A stretch of DNA of 64,000 nucleotides from Pseudomonas sp. RIT-562 (GTDB lineage: Bacteria; Pseudomonadota; Gammaproteobacteria; Pseudomonadales; Pseudomonadaceae), in the NCBI RefSeq assembly GCF_026241895.1, contig NZ_JAPJIV010000008.1:124001-188000 (forward strand). Direction: 5' to 3'. The notes under the pieces were generated by a model. It was given only the letters and a program-made list of their open reading frames with translations, was not told the DNA's origin and did no database searches. A program made the translations under genes and the position numbers. Position 1 is the first letter of the stretch; each line of letters begins with the position of its first letter. This document shows positions 57,825 to 64,000 of the stretch, one piece after another.

Positions 57825-59217
57825 GGCGCACCTCGAAGGTACAACCGTCGGTGCTCAGCCACTGATGATCAATCAACTCGACCAACAGCTTGGCGGCATG
57901 ACGACTGCTCTTACGGGCAAATCGGGGACCATTGCGATTCAGCTCCCGAATACTGAAGCGCTTCCAATCTTTGACCTGCAGCCAGCGCAGCAGCCGGTCT
58001 GCCTCCTCTTTTACCCGGCACACCGGTTCCTGTTCGGTCAGGCGCTGGATCTCGGAGAGGTAATAGCCGACTAAGGCCGAGGCCCGTTGGATATGATCGA
58101 CCTCCACGACGCTGCTCTCCTCCACGACTGCCAGATTGCCGGCGACGCGCAGCAGGTTGTCGGCGGCCTTCGATCCGCTAGGCCGTACGCTGGCCAACTC
58201 GCCAAACTCACCCAACTGGGCCTCGATGGCATCATGCAGATCAATCCAGCGACGACGAGCCAGTGGACTGAGGCTCAGCGGTGACAGCCGCAAGGCACCG
58301 TCAGCGGAAAGCGACCAAGGCTGATGAAACAGGGCCGAAAGACGGTGGTGATATCGCTTTAGGGCGGGGTCTTTGGACAAGTCGACAGCCTGGTAACTGC
58401 GTTGTCCGGCCAGGCTGGTGGGCCAGGTCATGAGGCAGCGACCGAGAATGCCTTGCCCCAGCAGCAACGGGTCACTGAGTAACTGCATGGCTAGATACGG
58501 TTGCAGCATCAGGTGCAGGCTTAAGCGTCGATCGTAAGCTCGCAAGCTTTCACCCACCATGGACCGCGCGCGATCTATCGGACTGCCGTCCCAGAGTGAC
58601 GACAAGGTCGTAACCGCTTTCAAACGGTTATCTCGACTCATGGTGCTGCTACCGAGGAATTGTCCCCCCTCGTCACAGAACAGGCCCATGCTCGGCAAGT
58701 CATGGCAGAGTCCCTTGATCAGGGCCTCGATAGTCGGATCCGTGGTGATCAGCCTAGGTGCAGAGGGCTCCGCTTCAAGCGGTACGCCGTTTGTGGGGTC
58801 GGGATAGCCAGGGTTGATACGCTGCGCCTGCCGCTGCGCGACACGGTACCGGGCGAGTTGTTCACGGTAGCGCTGCCACTGCTCACGCTCCCATTGCCGT
58901 GCTGGCAGCAATGCAAAACGATCTGCCGCGGTCTTGCGATCACCTGACGCGGCCACTGTAATCAGGAACAGCGACAGGGGGTAATTTCGTCCATCGAGTT
59001 GCAAGCCCGCATGACCTTGAGTGGCTAGCGCCGAGGCAGCCAAGACCGATTGTGCGGCCAGTGCCTGGGGCACGCCGATGACCTCGGCCATGCGCTCAAC
59101 CGCAGGCCCAAGAATTCCACCCAGTGCCTGGACCGGATAAGGCTCGGCCACGGGGTTTGACTCAATCAGCGGTCGAGGCGGTCGTGGTAGTTCAAGCTTC
59201 GGATCTAACTGCTGCAT
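57811..59217 (-). CDS. DUF3987/YfjI-like ATPase of mobile elements
   Basis: 468-residue protein recognisable as the DUF3987 (YfjI) type found in prophages and islands, related to replicative helicase/primase-helicase ATPases. A degenerate P-loop (VAASGDRKT, about 88-96) and a Walker-B-like GLFCDEGG (D182, E183) are visible; the P-loop has Arg where Gly is usual. ATG at 59215-59217 with GAGGAGAGG upstream. First gene of the four-gene overlapping operon; a role in island replication is inferred. Confidence 0.82.
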   Translation of the reverse strand: MQQLDPKLELPRPPRPLIESNPVAEPYPVQALGGILGPAVERMAEVIGVPQALAAQSVLAASALATQGHAGLQLDGRNYPLSLFLITVAASGDRKTAADRFALLPARQWEREQWQRYREQLARYRVAQRQAQRINPGYPDPTNGVPLEAEPSAPRLITTDPTIEALIKGLCHDLPSMGLFCDEGGQFLGSSTMSRDNRLKAVTTLSSLWDGSPIDRARSMVGESLRAYDRRLSLHLMLQPYLAMQLLSDPLLLGQGILGRCLMTWPTSLAGQRSYQAVDLSKDPALKRYHHRLSALFHQPWSLSADGALRLSPLSLSPLARRRWIDLHDAIEAQLGEFGELASVRPSGSKAADNLLRVAGNLAVVEESSVVEVDHIQRASALVGYYLSEIQRLTEQEPVCRVKEEADRLLRWLQVKDWKRFSIRELNRNGPRFARKSSRHAAKLLVELIDHQWLSTDGCTFEVRHVQS

Positions 59218-59642
59218 GGGCCCTCTCCTCGGTAATTGCTGGTTGTCCTCACGTAGTCCCGCCACGGCTGTTGAGTGTTATCAGGGATCAAGGCCCCTGC
59301 GGCCTGTGAGGTGTTCACTGACGCGGAACACACGGCTCCTTACGACCGGGAGCGAGGGCATGAACCCATGAATCTGGCCTCCTTAGTCGCATCCGAAGAT
59401 GCGGGCGGGTGGAGGCTGTGCCGACACTGACGAGTTCGGCACCTGGAGATCCTGAGCAGGAGAAGGCAACGACATGGACACCTGGGGCATGCCTGACTGT
59501 CAGTCAGGTGCAGCCCTTCCAAAGGCTGCGGCACCGGTGCCTGTATCGATGCGGATGGCGACGAATCAGATTTGTCAGGCCGATTGTCACGAGGAGAGTT
59601 GCGGCAATGCCTTGTACGGCGTGGTTTGCAGCAGTGGTACGA

Positions 59643-59677
59643 GCGCCCGTCTCTTTCCAGCAGAAAGAGACGGGCGC
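59643..59677. other. 15-bp perfect inverted repeat
   Basis: GCGCCCGTCTCTTTC (59643-59657) and GAAAGAGACGGGCGC (59663-59677) with loop CAGCA. The stem is too long and lacks T-tracts for a normal terminator. Smaller hairpins follow at 59742-59759 (TCTGCC/GGCAGA) and 59779-59795 (TCACTC/GAGTGA). Confidence 0.9.
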
Positions 59678-59968
59678 AGTCTGGCGCAACGAAGTGTGCC
59701 GAAAGGTGAGGTTGCTGCAGCGCAGCGAGGAAGGTTCATCGTCTGCCGCAGAGGGCAGATCAGTCGAGTGGGCATCCATCACTCTTGGGGAGTGACCGTG
59801 CGAGCCGCCGGACGCTAATCGCACTTCGGGAGAACCACCACGCAAGTGGCGTAGCCTTAAAGGTTCTGGCTACCTGGGCTGGTGCTGTCAACAACAGCGG
59901 TCCGTGCACCAATTTTTATACCCACTCGAAAAGACGGTCAAGCGTCACGGCCAAAGCGTGCAAAAAGT

Positions 59969-60047
59969 GGCGACTGTCGCCACTTTTGTCGCCACGCTCC
60001 AGGCCCCGTGCTGCATGGGTTGTCGCCGCTGTCGCCGGAGTCGCCAC
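59969..60047 (+). repeat. GTCGCC repeat block, copy B
   Basis: Inverted copy of 57673-57749. It opens with a near-perfect palindrome whose 12-base arms are AAAAGTGGCGAC and GTCGCCACTTTT (59963-59987), then five GTCGCC units, the last three at 9-bp spacing. The related AAGTGGCGACTGTCGC also occurs at 56126-56141. Confidence 0.85.
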
Positions 60048-60206
60048 ATCTCTAGACATAGTTCTACGACAAGCTCGGTTCTAATGCTGAAACTGCGTTG
60101 CACTTGACAGAGATTGAGGGCAATTACTGATGGGTAAAAGAGGAGTGACGCTAATCAAATTTGAAATGGAAGGATGGAACGAAGTGCCTTCGACAAAAAG
60201 CGAGTG

Positions 60207-60250
60207 AACCCTCCGATCGGCGCGATCAAAGATCGCTTGATCAGAGGGTT
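60207..60250 (-). terminator. Possible terminator of the Hxs operon
   Basis: AACCCTC (60207-60213) and GAGGGTT (60244-60250) enclose further pairing (CGCGATC-AAA-GATCGC). On the minus strand TTTTT follows about 9 bases later. It lies 160 bases after the peroxidase stop. Confidence 0.5.
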
Positions 60251-60412
60251 TGGCGGGAAAAGCAAAGTCTCAAGCATCGAAACTTGTTGATCGGGATACA
60301 GCAGCTTCACGAAGGTTGAGCAGCGTCTGCTGCAAACGCAGCAGAAAACCGGCCTCAAACGCTTCCTGAAAGTCCCCTGGAGGATGACGTTTTCGGTTCT
60401 GCGCAGTGCGAT

Positions 60413-61777
60413 TCATTCAACAATGAACTGATTCATCCCTGAGGGGACTGATTTAGGCAGAGCTTCATCAGTTGACAAAATAGGATCTGATTGCAGTGCC
60501 TCTAGAAACGCGACGACTGCCCCCACGTCGTTTGGCGCCATCGGGTAGATCTCGGCAAGGATGGGGGAGCGGTACCTCAGCAGCCGCCCCGCGAGTTCCG
60601 CTTCGCGAGGTCGGCCTTTCTGCGCGGCAAACATTAATGGAATGGGGTTGAAGTGATGACTAATGACTTCTTCCAAGGATGTGAATACACCGTTGTGCCC
60701 CCATGGCCCAGTGCGCGTAACATTACGTAGCGGTGGAGTGCGAAATTGAAAGCGATCTATGGCCAACCCCGTCGCTTTTGCCCTTCCATAATCTAAATAA
60801 CCTCCGTGTTTGCCAACGTCGAGTTGCGGCACGGCAAGTCCGTGATATTTAAAATCCGAGAACTCCTCACCTGTATGACAAACCGCACAGCGCCCTTTCC
60901 CGAAGAAAATCATCGCTCCTTTTTTTTGCTGCTGGGATAAAGCGGAGATTTCTCCTCTTACATAGCTATCCCAAGCTGCTGGCTTAAGCTGAAACGCCAA
61001 GGAAATGTAAGCTGCCAAGGCATTGCCAATATGAGTAATATCAAACTCGCTTGTAGCCGGATAAGCTGATTGGAAGAGTTTTCTATATTCTGATTGCATA
61101 GGGGTCGAGGCGGCCGAAGTGCCTAACAAGCGTTTAACCAAATTACTATAAACATTCAATGTCCGCTCTTGAAAGTTGTCAGGGTCGACTGTCATATCGA
61201 CTAGATCCGCATGGTAGGTGGCTTGGTTCTCACCTCCGCGGCGTACAGATCGGCCCAGCATCTCATCAGGTTCAACTTGGGGAAAGCTTGCTGCGACGGC
61301 AAGTAGATTTTCGAATCCCTTTGGCAGTTTATTACCCATAGGCGATTCAAAATTCCCATTTTCACCCATCTGTACTCGTCCATCCCAAAATAGAGCGGTA
61401 AAATCGCTTTCTCCACGATTAAAAAACGGGAGCACATTTCTGGGTATGACAAAAGCTTCTGGAGATTGAAGCCTTTGCTCTCCCACTCCGCTTGAGCCGA
61501 TACCCACAGCCATAGGCAACCCGTCAACACTGCCTTTGCTACGGACGTGACAAGTCGCGCAAGTCGTGTTGTTTGGCCCCCCCATGACGGGATCAAAAAA
61601 CAGCATCTGCCCTAACTTTTCCTTCGGCCCCATGAACAACGGCCTGGTAGTCATGGGCTCAACACGATAGGCAGTGAGCACTTTCCTCAGAAGTTGATCT
61701 TCATGGTTAAGTTGCGACGCCTGCAGATGGCTAATCCAGGAGAGGAAAATAAAATACGTAAGAATCGACTTCCTCAT
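60413..61777 (-). CDS. Exported di-heme peroxidase (CcpA/MauG superfamily)
   Basis: 454 residues. N-terminal signal peptide (MRKSILTYFIFLSWISHLQA), then two CxxCH haem sites: CATCH at 73-77 and CAVCH at 297-301. RTPPLRNVTRTGPWGHNG and SLEEVISHHF near the C-terminus are typical of the bacterial di-haem peroxidase/MauG superfamily. Members either reduce hydrogen peroxide or, as MauG does, oxidise side chains of a protein substrate. It follows the small membrane gene by one base in the Hxs operon, which hints at a partner role with HxsA in the periplasm; this is inference. Confidence 0.9.
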   Translation of the reverse strand: MRKSILTYFIFLSWISHLQASQLNHEDQLLRKVLTAYRVEPMTTRPLFMGPKEKLGQMLFFDPVMGGPNNTTCATCHVRSKGSVDGLPMAVGIGSSGVGEQRLQSPEAFVIPRNVLPFFNRGESDFTALFWDGRVQMGENGNFESPMGNKLPKGFENLLAVAASFPQVEPDEMLGRSVRRGGENQATYHADLVDMTVDPDNFQERTLNVYSNLVKRLLGTSAASTPMQSEYRKLFQSAYPATSEFDITHIGNALAAYISLAFQLKPAAWDSYVRGEISALSQQQKKGAMIFFGKGRCAVCHTGEEFSDFKYHGLAVPQLDVGKHGGYLDYGRAKATGLAIDRFQFRTPPLRNVTRTGPWGHNGVFTSLEEVISHHFNPIPLMFAAQKGRPREAELAGRLLRYRSPILAEIYPMAPNDVGAVVAFLEALQSDPILSTDEALPKSVPSGMNQFIVE

Positions 61778-61778
61778 A

Positions 61779-62174
61779 TTAAAATCTATCCATGCGATGA
61801 GCATCGACCATCTGCTGTACCGTGATTTGTTCTACTTCAAGTACCTCCAGGCCTAACATCGCCAGTTGGTCTTCTGATAGACCCTGAATTAATAGCTGTT
61901 TACGAAGTATGTCGTAGTCGTGACAGACCATCATCCCAACGTCTGCACTTAACCTGAGACGTTCGGACTGTGGATCATTTCCGATCAATCCCCGTAGCGC
62001 AGCTTCCTCATGCATTGCCAGGTCGCACTCTAAAGCGAGTCGCTTGTACTCATCACCGTGACTATATTCGGCAATAAGCGGTCGAACATAATCATGGAAG
62101 ACAATGAAGCCCAGTCCGATCACGGATATCACAGGAGCCCAAAATCGAATATATCTATAGACCTTATGATTCAT
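61779..62174 (-). CDS. Small membrane-anchored protein in the Hxs operon
   Basis: 131 residues: one N-terminal membrane segment (WAPVISVIGLGFIVFHDYV), then a helical, probably periplasmic domain with two Cys (LECDLAMHEEAALRGLIG; MMVCHDYDILRK) and a C-terminal EVEQITVQQMVDAHRMDRF. Its ATG overlaps the hxsA stop (ATGA) and its stop is one base from the peroxidase ATG. I do not recognise a family. Confidence 0.82.
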   Translation of the reverse strand: MNHKVYRYIRFWAPVISVIGLGFIVFHDYVRPLIAEYSHGDEYKRLALECDLAMHEEAALRGLIGNDPQSERLRLSADVGMMVCHDYDILRKQLLIQGLSEDQLAMLGLEVLEVEQITVQQMVDAHRMDRF

Positions 62175-62800
62175 TTGGGAACAATCACGCCTAAGGCGTT
62201 CAGTGTTTGCGTACCCATCATGCCATCTGCAGGCAAGCTGTTATGAGACTGGAATAATTTCAGTGCCAAACGAGTTTGCTCGCCCATCACGCCGTCTATG
62301 GTGCCAGGTTCATAACCTTTGATAATCAAACCCATCTGTACGCGCCGAATTAGCTCCATGAGTTTTTTATTATTAGGATCGAAATCTGAGCTGATGGGGC
62401 TGACTGTCGAAGGCCTTCCTGCGTCTACAGGATTGCGGCTACCGGTGGAACCACCAAGACTGTTCGAACCGCTCGTTCCAAAGTTGCTCGAGTAAGGTGT
62501 TTTTGGTGCTGAATAGGCAGGACTAGGGGGGGAATAAGTCTTACTTGGAGCCGTGTAAGTCCGGCTTGGAGCAGAGTAGGAACCGCTTCCTGAACTGTGA
62601 GATGAATGCGAGGAATGTGACGAGTGGGATCGATGGGCTGCGTATAGGTTATCGCCGGGCATGTTAAGCGGACGCAAGCTGACCGGATCGAGTCTGCTGC
62701 CGAAAGGGTTCTTCAGCCCCTGCTCCAGGGCTTGCACATCCGTGTTCACCAAAGAAGTTCCGGCAATGAATGCTGACAGCGACGTGATGAATTTAGACAT
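62171..62800 (-). CDS. hxsA: His-Xaa-Ser repeat protein HxsA
   Basis: 209 residues. An N-terminal hydrophobic stretch (ITSLSAFIAGTSLV) suggests export. Residues 56-70 are five tandem His-Xaa-Ser triplets (HRS HSS HSS HSS HSS). A Tyr/Pro-rich stretch of about four 7-residue repeats follows (YSAPSRT, YTAPSKT, YSPPSPA, YSAPKTP). The C-terminus (about 142-209) is a peptidoglycan-binding PG_binding_1 domain (YEPGTIDGVMGEQTRLALK). The ATG at 62798-62800 lies within the hxsC end with AAGGG upstream. It is the presumed substrate of the radical SAM enzymes; the modification is unknown to me. Confidence 0.9.
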   Translation of the reverse strand: MSKFITSLSAFIAGTSLVNTDVQALEQGLKNPFGSRLDPVSLRPLNMPGDNLYAAHRSHSSHSSHSSHSSGSGSYSAPSRTYTAPSKTYSPPSPAYSAPKTPYSSNFGTSGSNSLGGSTGSRNPVDAGRPSTVSPISSDFDPNNKKLMELIRRVQMGLIIKGYEPGTIDGVMGEQTRLALKLFQSHNSLPADGMMGTQTLNALGVIVPK

Positions 62801-63974
62801 TGATAATCCCTTCAATTTTTTGGATTTTCATCGAATGTTTACCTGGGTGATGCCATGAGAAAAGGCCTGCACACTCTGTTTTCACTCTGCACGTAGCACA
62901 GTCCTCAGCAAACGTACGTTTCCAATCGGAGATGCTTTTGTGTGCATACGGCCACAGAGTTTGTGGCAGAGCGCAGAGTGGGGCATTCATCAAAATGGCA
63001 GGTACCTTCGCTCGCTTCAGTGTCCTGAAGCCGTGACTGAGCTCCGTGCTCCAGTCTCGAAGGTCAATGTCGGTCAGTTCAGGGTTTGCCAAAGCAAAGC
63101 CAATGGGTTCACATGCCATTAATGCGACCTCACGGACGAAAGGCAAATTACGACCAATGAATTCGCAAAGCGCTGCAAGGTTTTCCAAAACAGGGCGAAT
63201 CAGCACGATTCTCAACTGAACGGCTTGCCCAAATCGACGAAGATTCAATAGACCAGCCAGTGTCTCCTCAAATGCCCCCGGACTCTGCACGACAAAGTCA
63301 TGTAGAAAGTCAGCATGCCCATAGAGCGGCACCATCCATGTCACGCGCTCACTCAACCCCTTTAACATGTGCTCAGCATAGATCGGATCAGCTAACAGCC
63401 TGCCGTTGCTCAACACGTCGTACCGAGTGCTAGGATGTTGATGAGCAAAGGTATCAAGCACTAGACGTAGATGCTCACCCAGCAACAAAGGCTCTCCTCC
63501 GGAAAATCCCAATGTATGCGGAGAGCTAGCTATATGATTGGCGACTTCTACCGCCTCGTTCACCAACCAGCTATCGTCATGTTTTGTCGGGGGCTGCGAG
63601 CACATTAGGCAATAGCTATTGCACCGATTGGTGAGGAAAACAGTGTGGTGCTGGTCTGTATACCGAAATAGGACATGCGCGTGATTCATGTGGTCGGCGA
63701 CGGCTACTACGTCTTCGTCCATCAGAATGCCGCCGGTTTCAACCACAGTCTCTGCCTGCCATTGGCCTGCGGCATGGAGATTAGGTGTCAGTAAAATTAG
63801 GTTGGTTAGCCCAGCACTACGCAGTTGCGCAACTTTGGTGATCCCCTCCGCATCTGCGGCCCTCACTAAAAATCTCAATTCGGGTCGCCACTGCGCGCTC
63901 AAATTCTCGAGCGAAATGACTCTAGCTACTGTTCGATATCCAACGCCATGCGTTCGTACACGGACCTTACGCAT
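62793..63974 (-). CDS. hxsC: His-Xaa-Ser system radical SAM maturase HxsC
   Basis: 393 residues. Radical SAM CxxxCxxC at C118-C122-C125 (CNSYCLMC), SAM-binding GGEP at 159-162, and a C-terminal cysteine cluster (C334, C359, C362, C368) suited to an auxiliary 4Fe-4S site, as in peptide-modifying maturases. About 110 residues precede the radical SAM domain, as in HxsC. The ATG overlaps the preceding stop codon (TGATG) and its own end overlaps hxsA by 8 bases, so the three genes are coupled. Confidence 0.9.
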   Translation of the reverse strand: MRKVRVRTHGVGYRTVARVISLENLSAQWRPELRFLVRAADAEGITKVAQLRSAGLTNLILLTPNLHAAGQWQAETVVETGGILMDEDVVAVADHMNHAHVLFRYTDQHHTVFLTNRCNSYCLMCSQPPTKHDDSWLVNEAVEVANHIASSPHTLGFSGGEPLLLGEHLRLVLDTFAHQHPSTRYDVLSNGRLLADPIYAEHMLKGLSERVTWMVPLYGHADFLHDFVVQSPGAFEETLAGLLNLRRFGQAVQLRIVLIRPVLENLAALCEFIGRNLPFVREVALMACEPIGFALANPELTDIDLRDWSTELSHGFRTLKRAKVPAILMNAPLCALPQTLWPYAHKSISDWKRTFAEDCATCRVKTECAGLFSWHHPGKHSMKIQKIEGIINV

Positions 63975-64000
63975 CAGAATATCCAGCGGGGTGAGCCCAG
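63974..64000 (-). CDS. C-terminal end of an upstream gene, probably hxsB (partial)
   Basis: An open frame enters from the right edge and gives LGSPRWIF before a TGA that overlaps the hxsC ATG. In Hxs operons the second radical SAM enzyme HxsB and small HxsD lie upstream of hxsC, so hxsB is the likely identity. Eight codons cannot prove it. Confidence 0.45.
   Translation of the reverse strand: MGSPRWIF

Larger units (their letters stand above)
59218..60412. other. 1.2-kb region without a convincing gene; hairpins and repeats
   Basis: Open frames here are short, overlap on both strands and lack ribosome sites, so I annotate none. The stretch holds three consecutive hairpins (59643-59677, 59742-59759, 59779-59795), the GTCGCC repeat copy B (59969-60047) and a terminator-like hairpin (60207-60250). 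It separates the replication/recombination operon from the Hxs operon. It could hold a structured RNA, an origin or transfer site, or promoters. Confidence 0.6.

Noticed and set aside
59409..59845. Overlapping frames of 113-128 codons on both strands
   Set aside because: No ribosome sites and no recognisable domain, and the 15-bp hairpin lies within them; a structured non-coding region explains the sequence equally well.
59785..60084. 99-codon plus-strand frame starting with TTG
   Set aside because: It shares LSPRS and VVAAVAGVAT with the 117-residue protein through the repeat block only; no ribosome site and no similarity outside the block.
60325..60348. CTGCTGC / GCAGCAG hairpin as a terminator
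   Set aside because: No T-tract on either strand in the right position.

Overview
The window is a Pseudomonas chromosome segment, most likely from the P. fluorescens group. Gene order, protein sequences, REP elements and operators all fit: fruBKA with a divergent cra, ampDE next to nadC, the nusA-infB-pnp cluster, grpE-dnaK-dnaJ-dapB-carAB, fur next to bamE, and the lld lactate cluster. About 54.6 kb is ordinary core genome. The last 9.4 kb is an integrated genomic island that runs off the right edge.

Layout, left to right. 1-5.6 kb: the fructose phosphotransferase operon fruB-fruK-fruA (minus; fruA cut by the edge), with a Cra operator between it and divergent cra, then a TatD hydrolase. 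7.4-12.5 kb: a chemoreceptor, ampD-ampE, nadC and a DUF6388-like gene. 12.6-28.2 kb: a long minus-strand run that is transcribed from right to left: rlmE-ftsH-folP-glmM-tpiA-secG-tRNA-Leu-tRNA-fMet-rimP-nusA-infB-rbfA-truB-rpsO-pnp. It covers RNA processing, translation initiation, cell-wall precursor and folate synthesis, and membrane proteolysis. tRNA-Thr lies after the pnp terminator. 28.3-39.1 kb: yhbY (plus), then minus-strand DUF4149, greA, carB, carA, dapB, dnaJ, dnaK and grpE; two sequence-perfect heat-shock promoters precede grpE and dnaK. 39.3-45 kb: recN with a LexA box, fur, bamE, rnfH, ratA, a sodium-dependent transporter and smpB. 45.1-53.7 kb: lactate regulator lldR with its palindromic operator, permease lldP, the LutABC-type L-lactate oxidase genes and an iron-sulfur D-lactate dehydrogenase. 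54.25-54.65 kb: tmRNA (ssrA).

The island begins at the 3' end of ssrA. A P4-type integrase follows, preceded by three copies of a 9-bp motif that look like integrase arm sites. Next comes an oppositely oriented four-gene overlapping operon (DUF3987/YfjI-like ATPase, a 117-residue protein, a second tyrosine recombinase, an 89-residue protein). A 1.2-kb stretch without a convincing gene then holds strong hairpins and GTCGCC repeats.

The rightmost 3.6 kb is visibly AT-richer and carries a minus-strand operon that I identify as a His-Xaa-Ser (Hxs) system: the last codons of an upstream gene (probably hxsB), radical SAM maturase hxsC, and hxsA, whose product has five tandem HxS triplets, proline/tyrosine heptads and a C-terminal peptidoglycan-binding domain. 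A small membrane protein and an exported di-heme peroxidase of the CcpA/MauG superfamily follow. The genes overlap or nearly touch, so they probably act together. A radical-SAM-modified, cell-wall-binding exported protein coupled to a di-heme redox enzyme on a mobile island is the most interesting feature of the window. The Hxs families themselves have been named before; their function, and the role of the two accessory genes, appear open.
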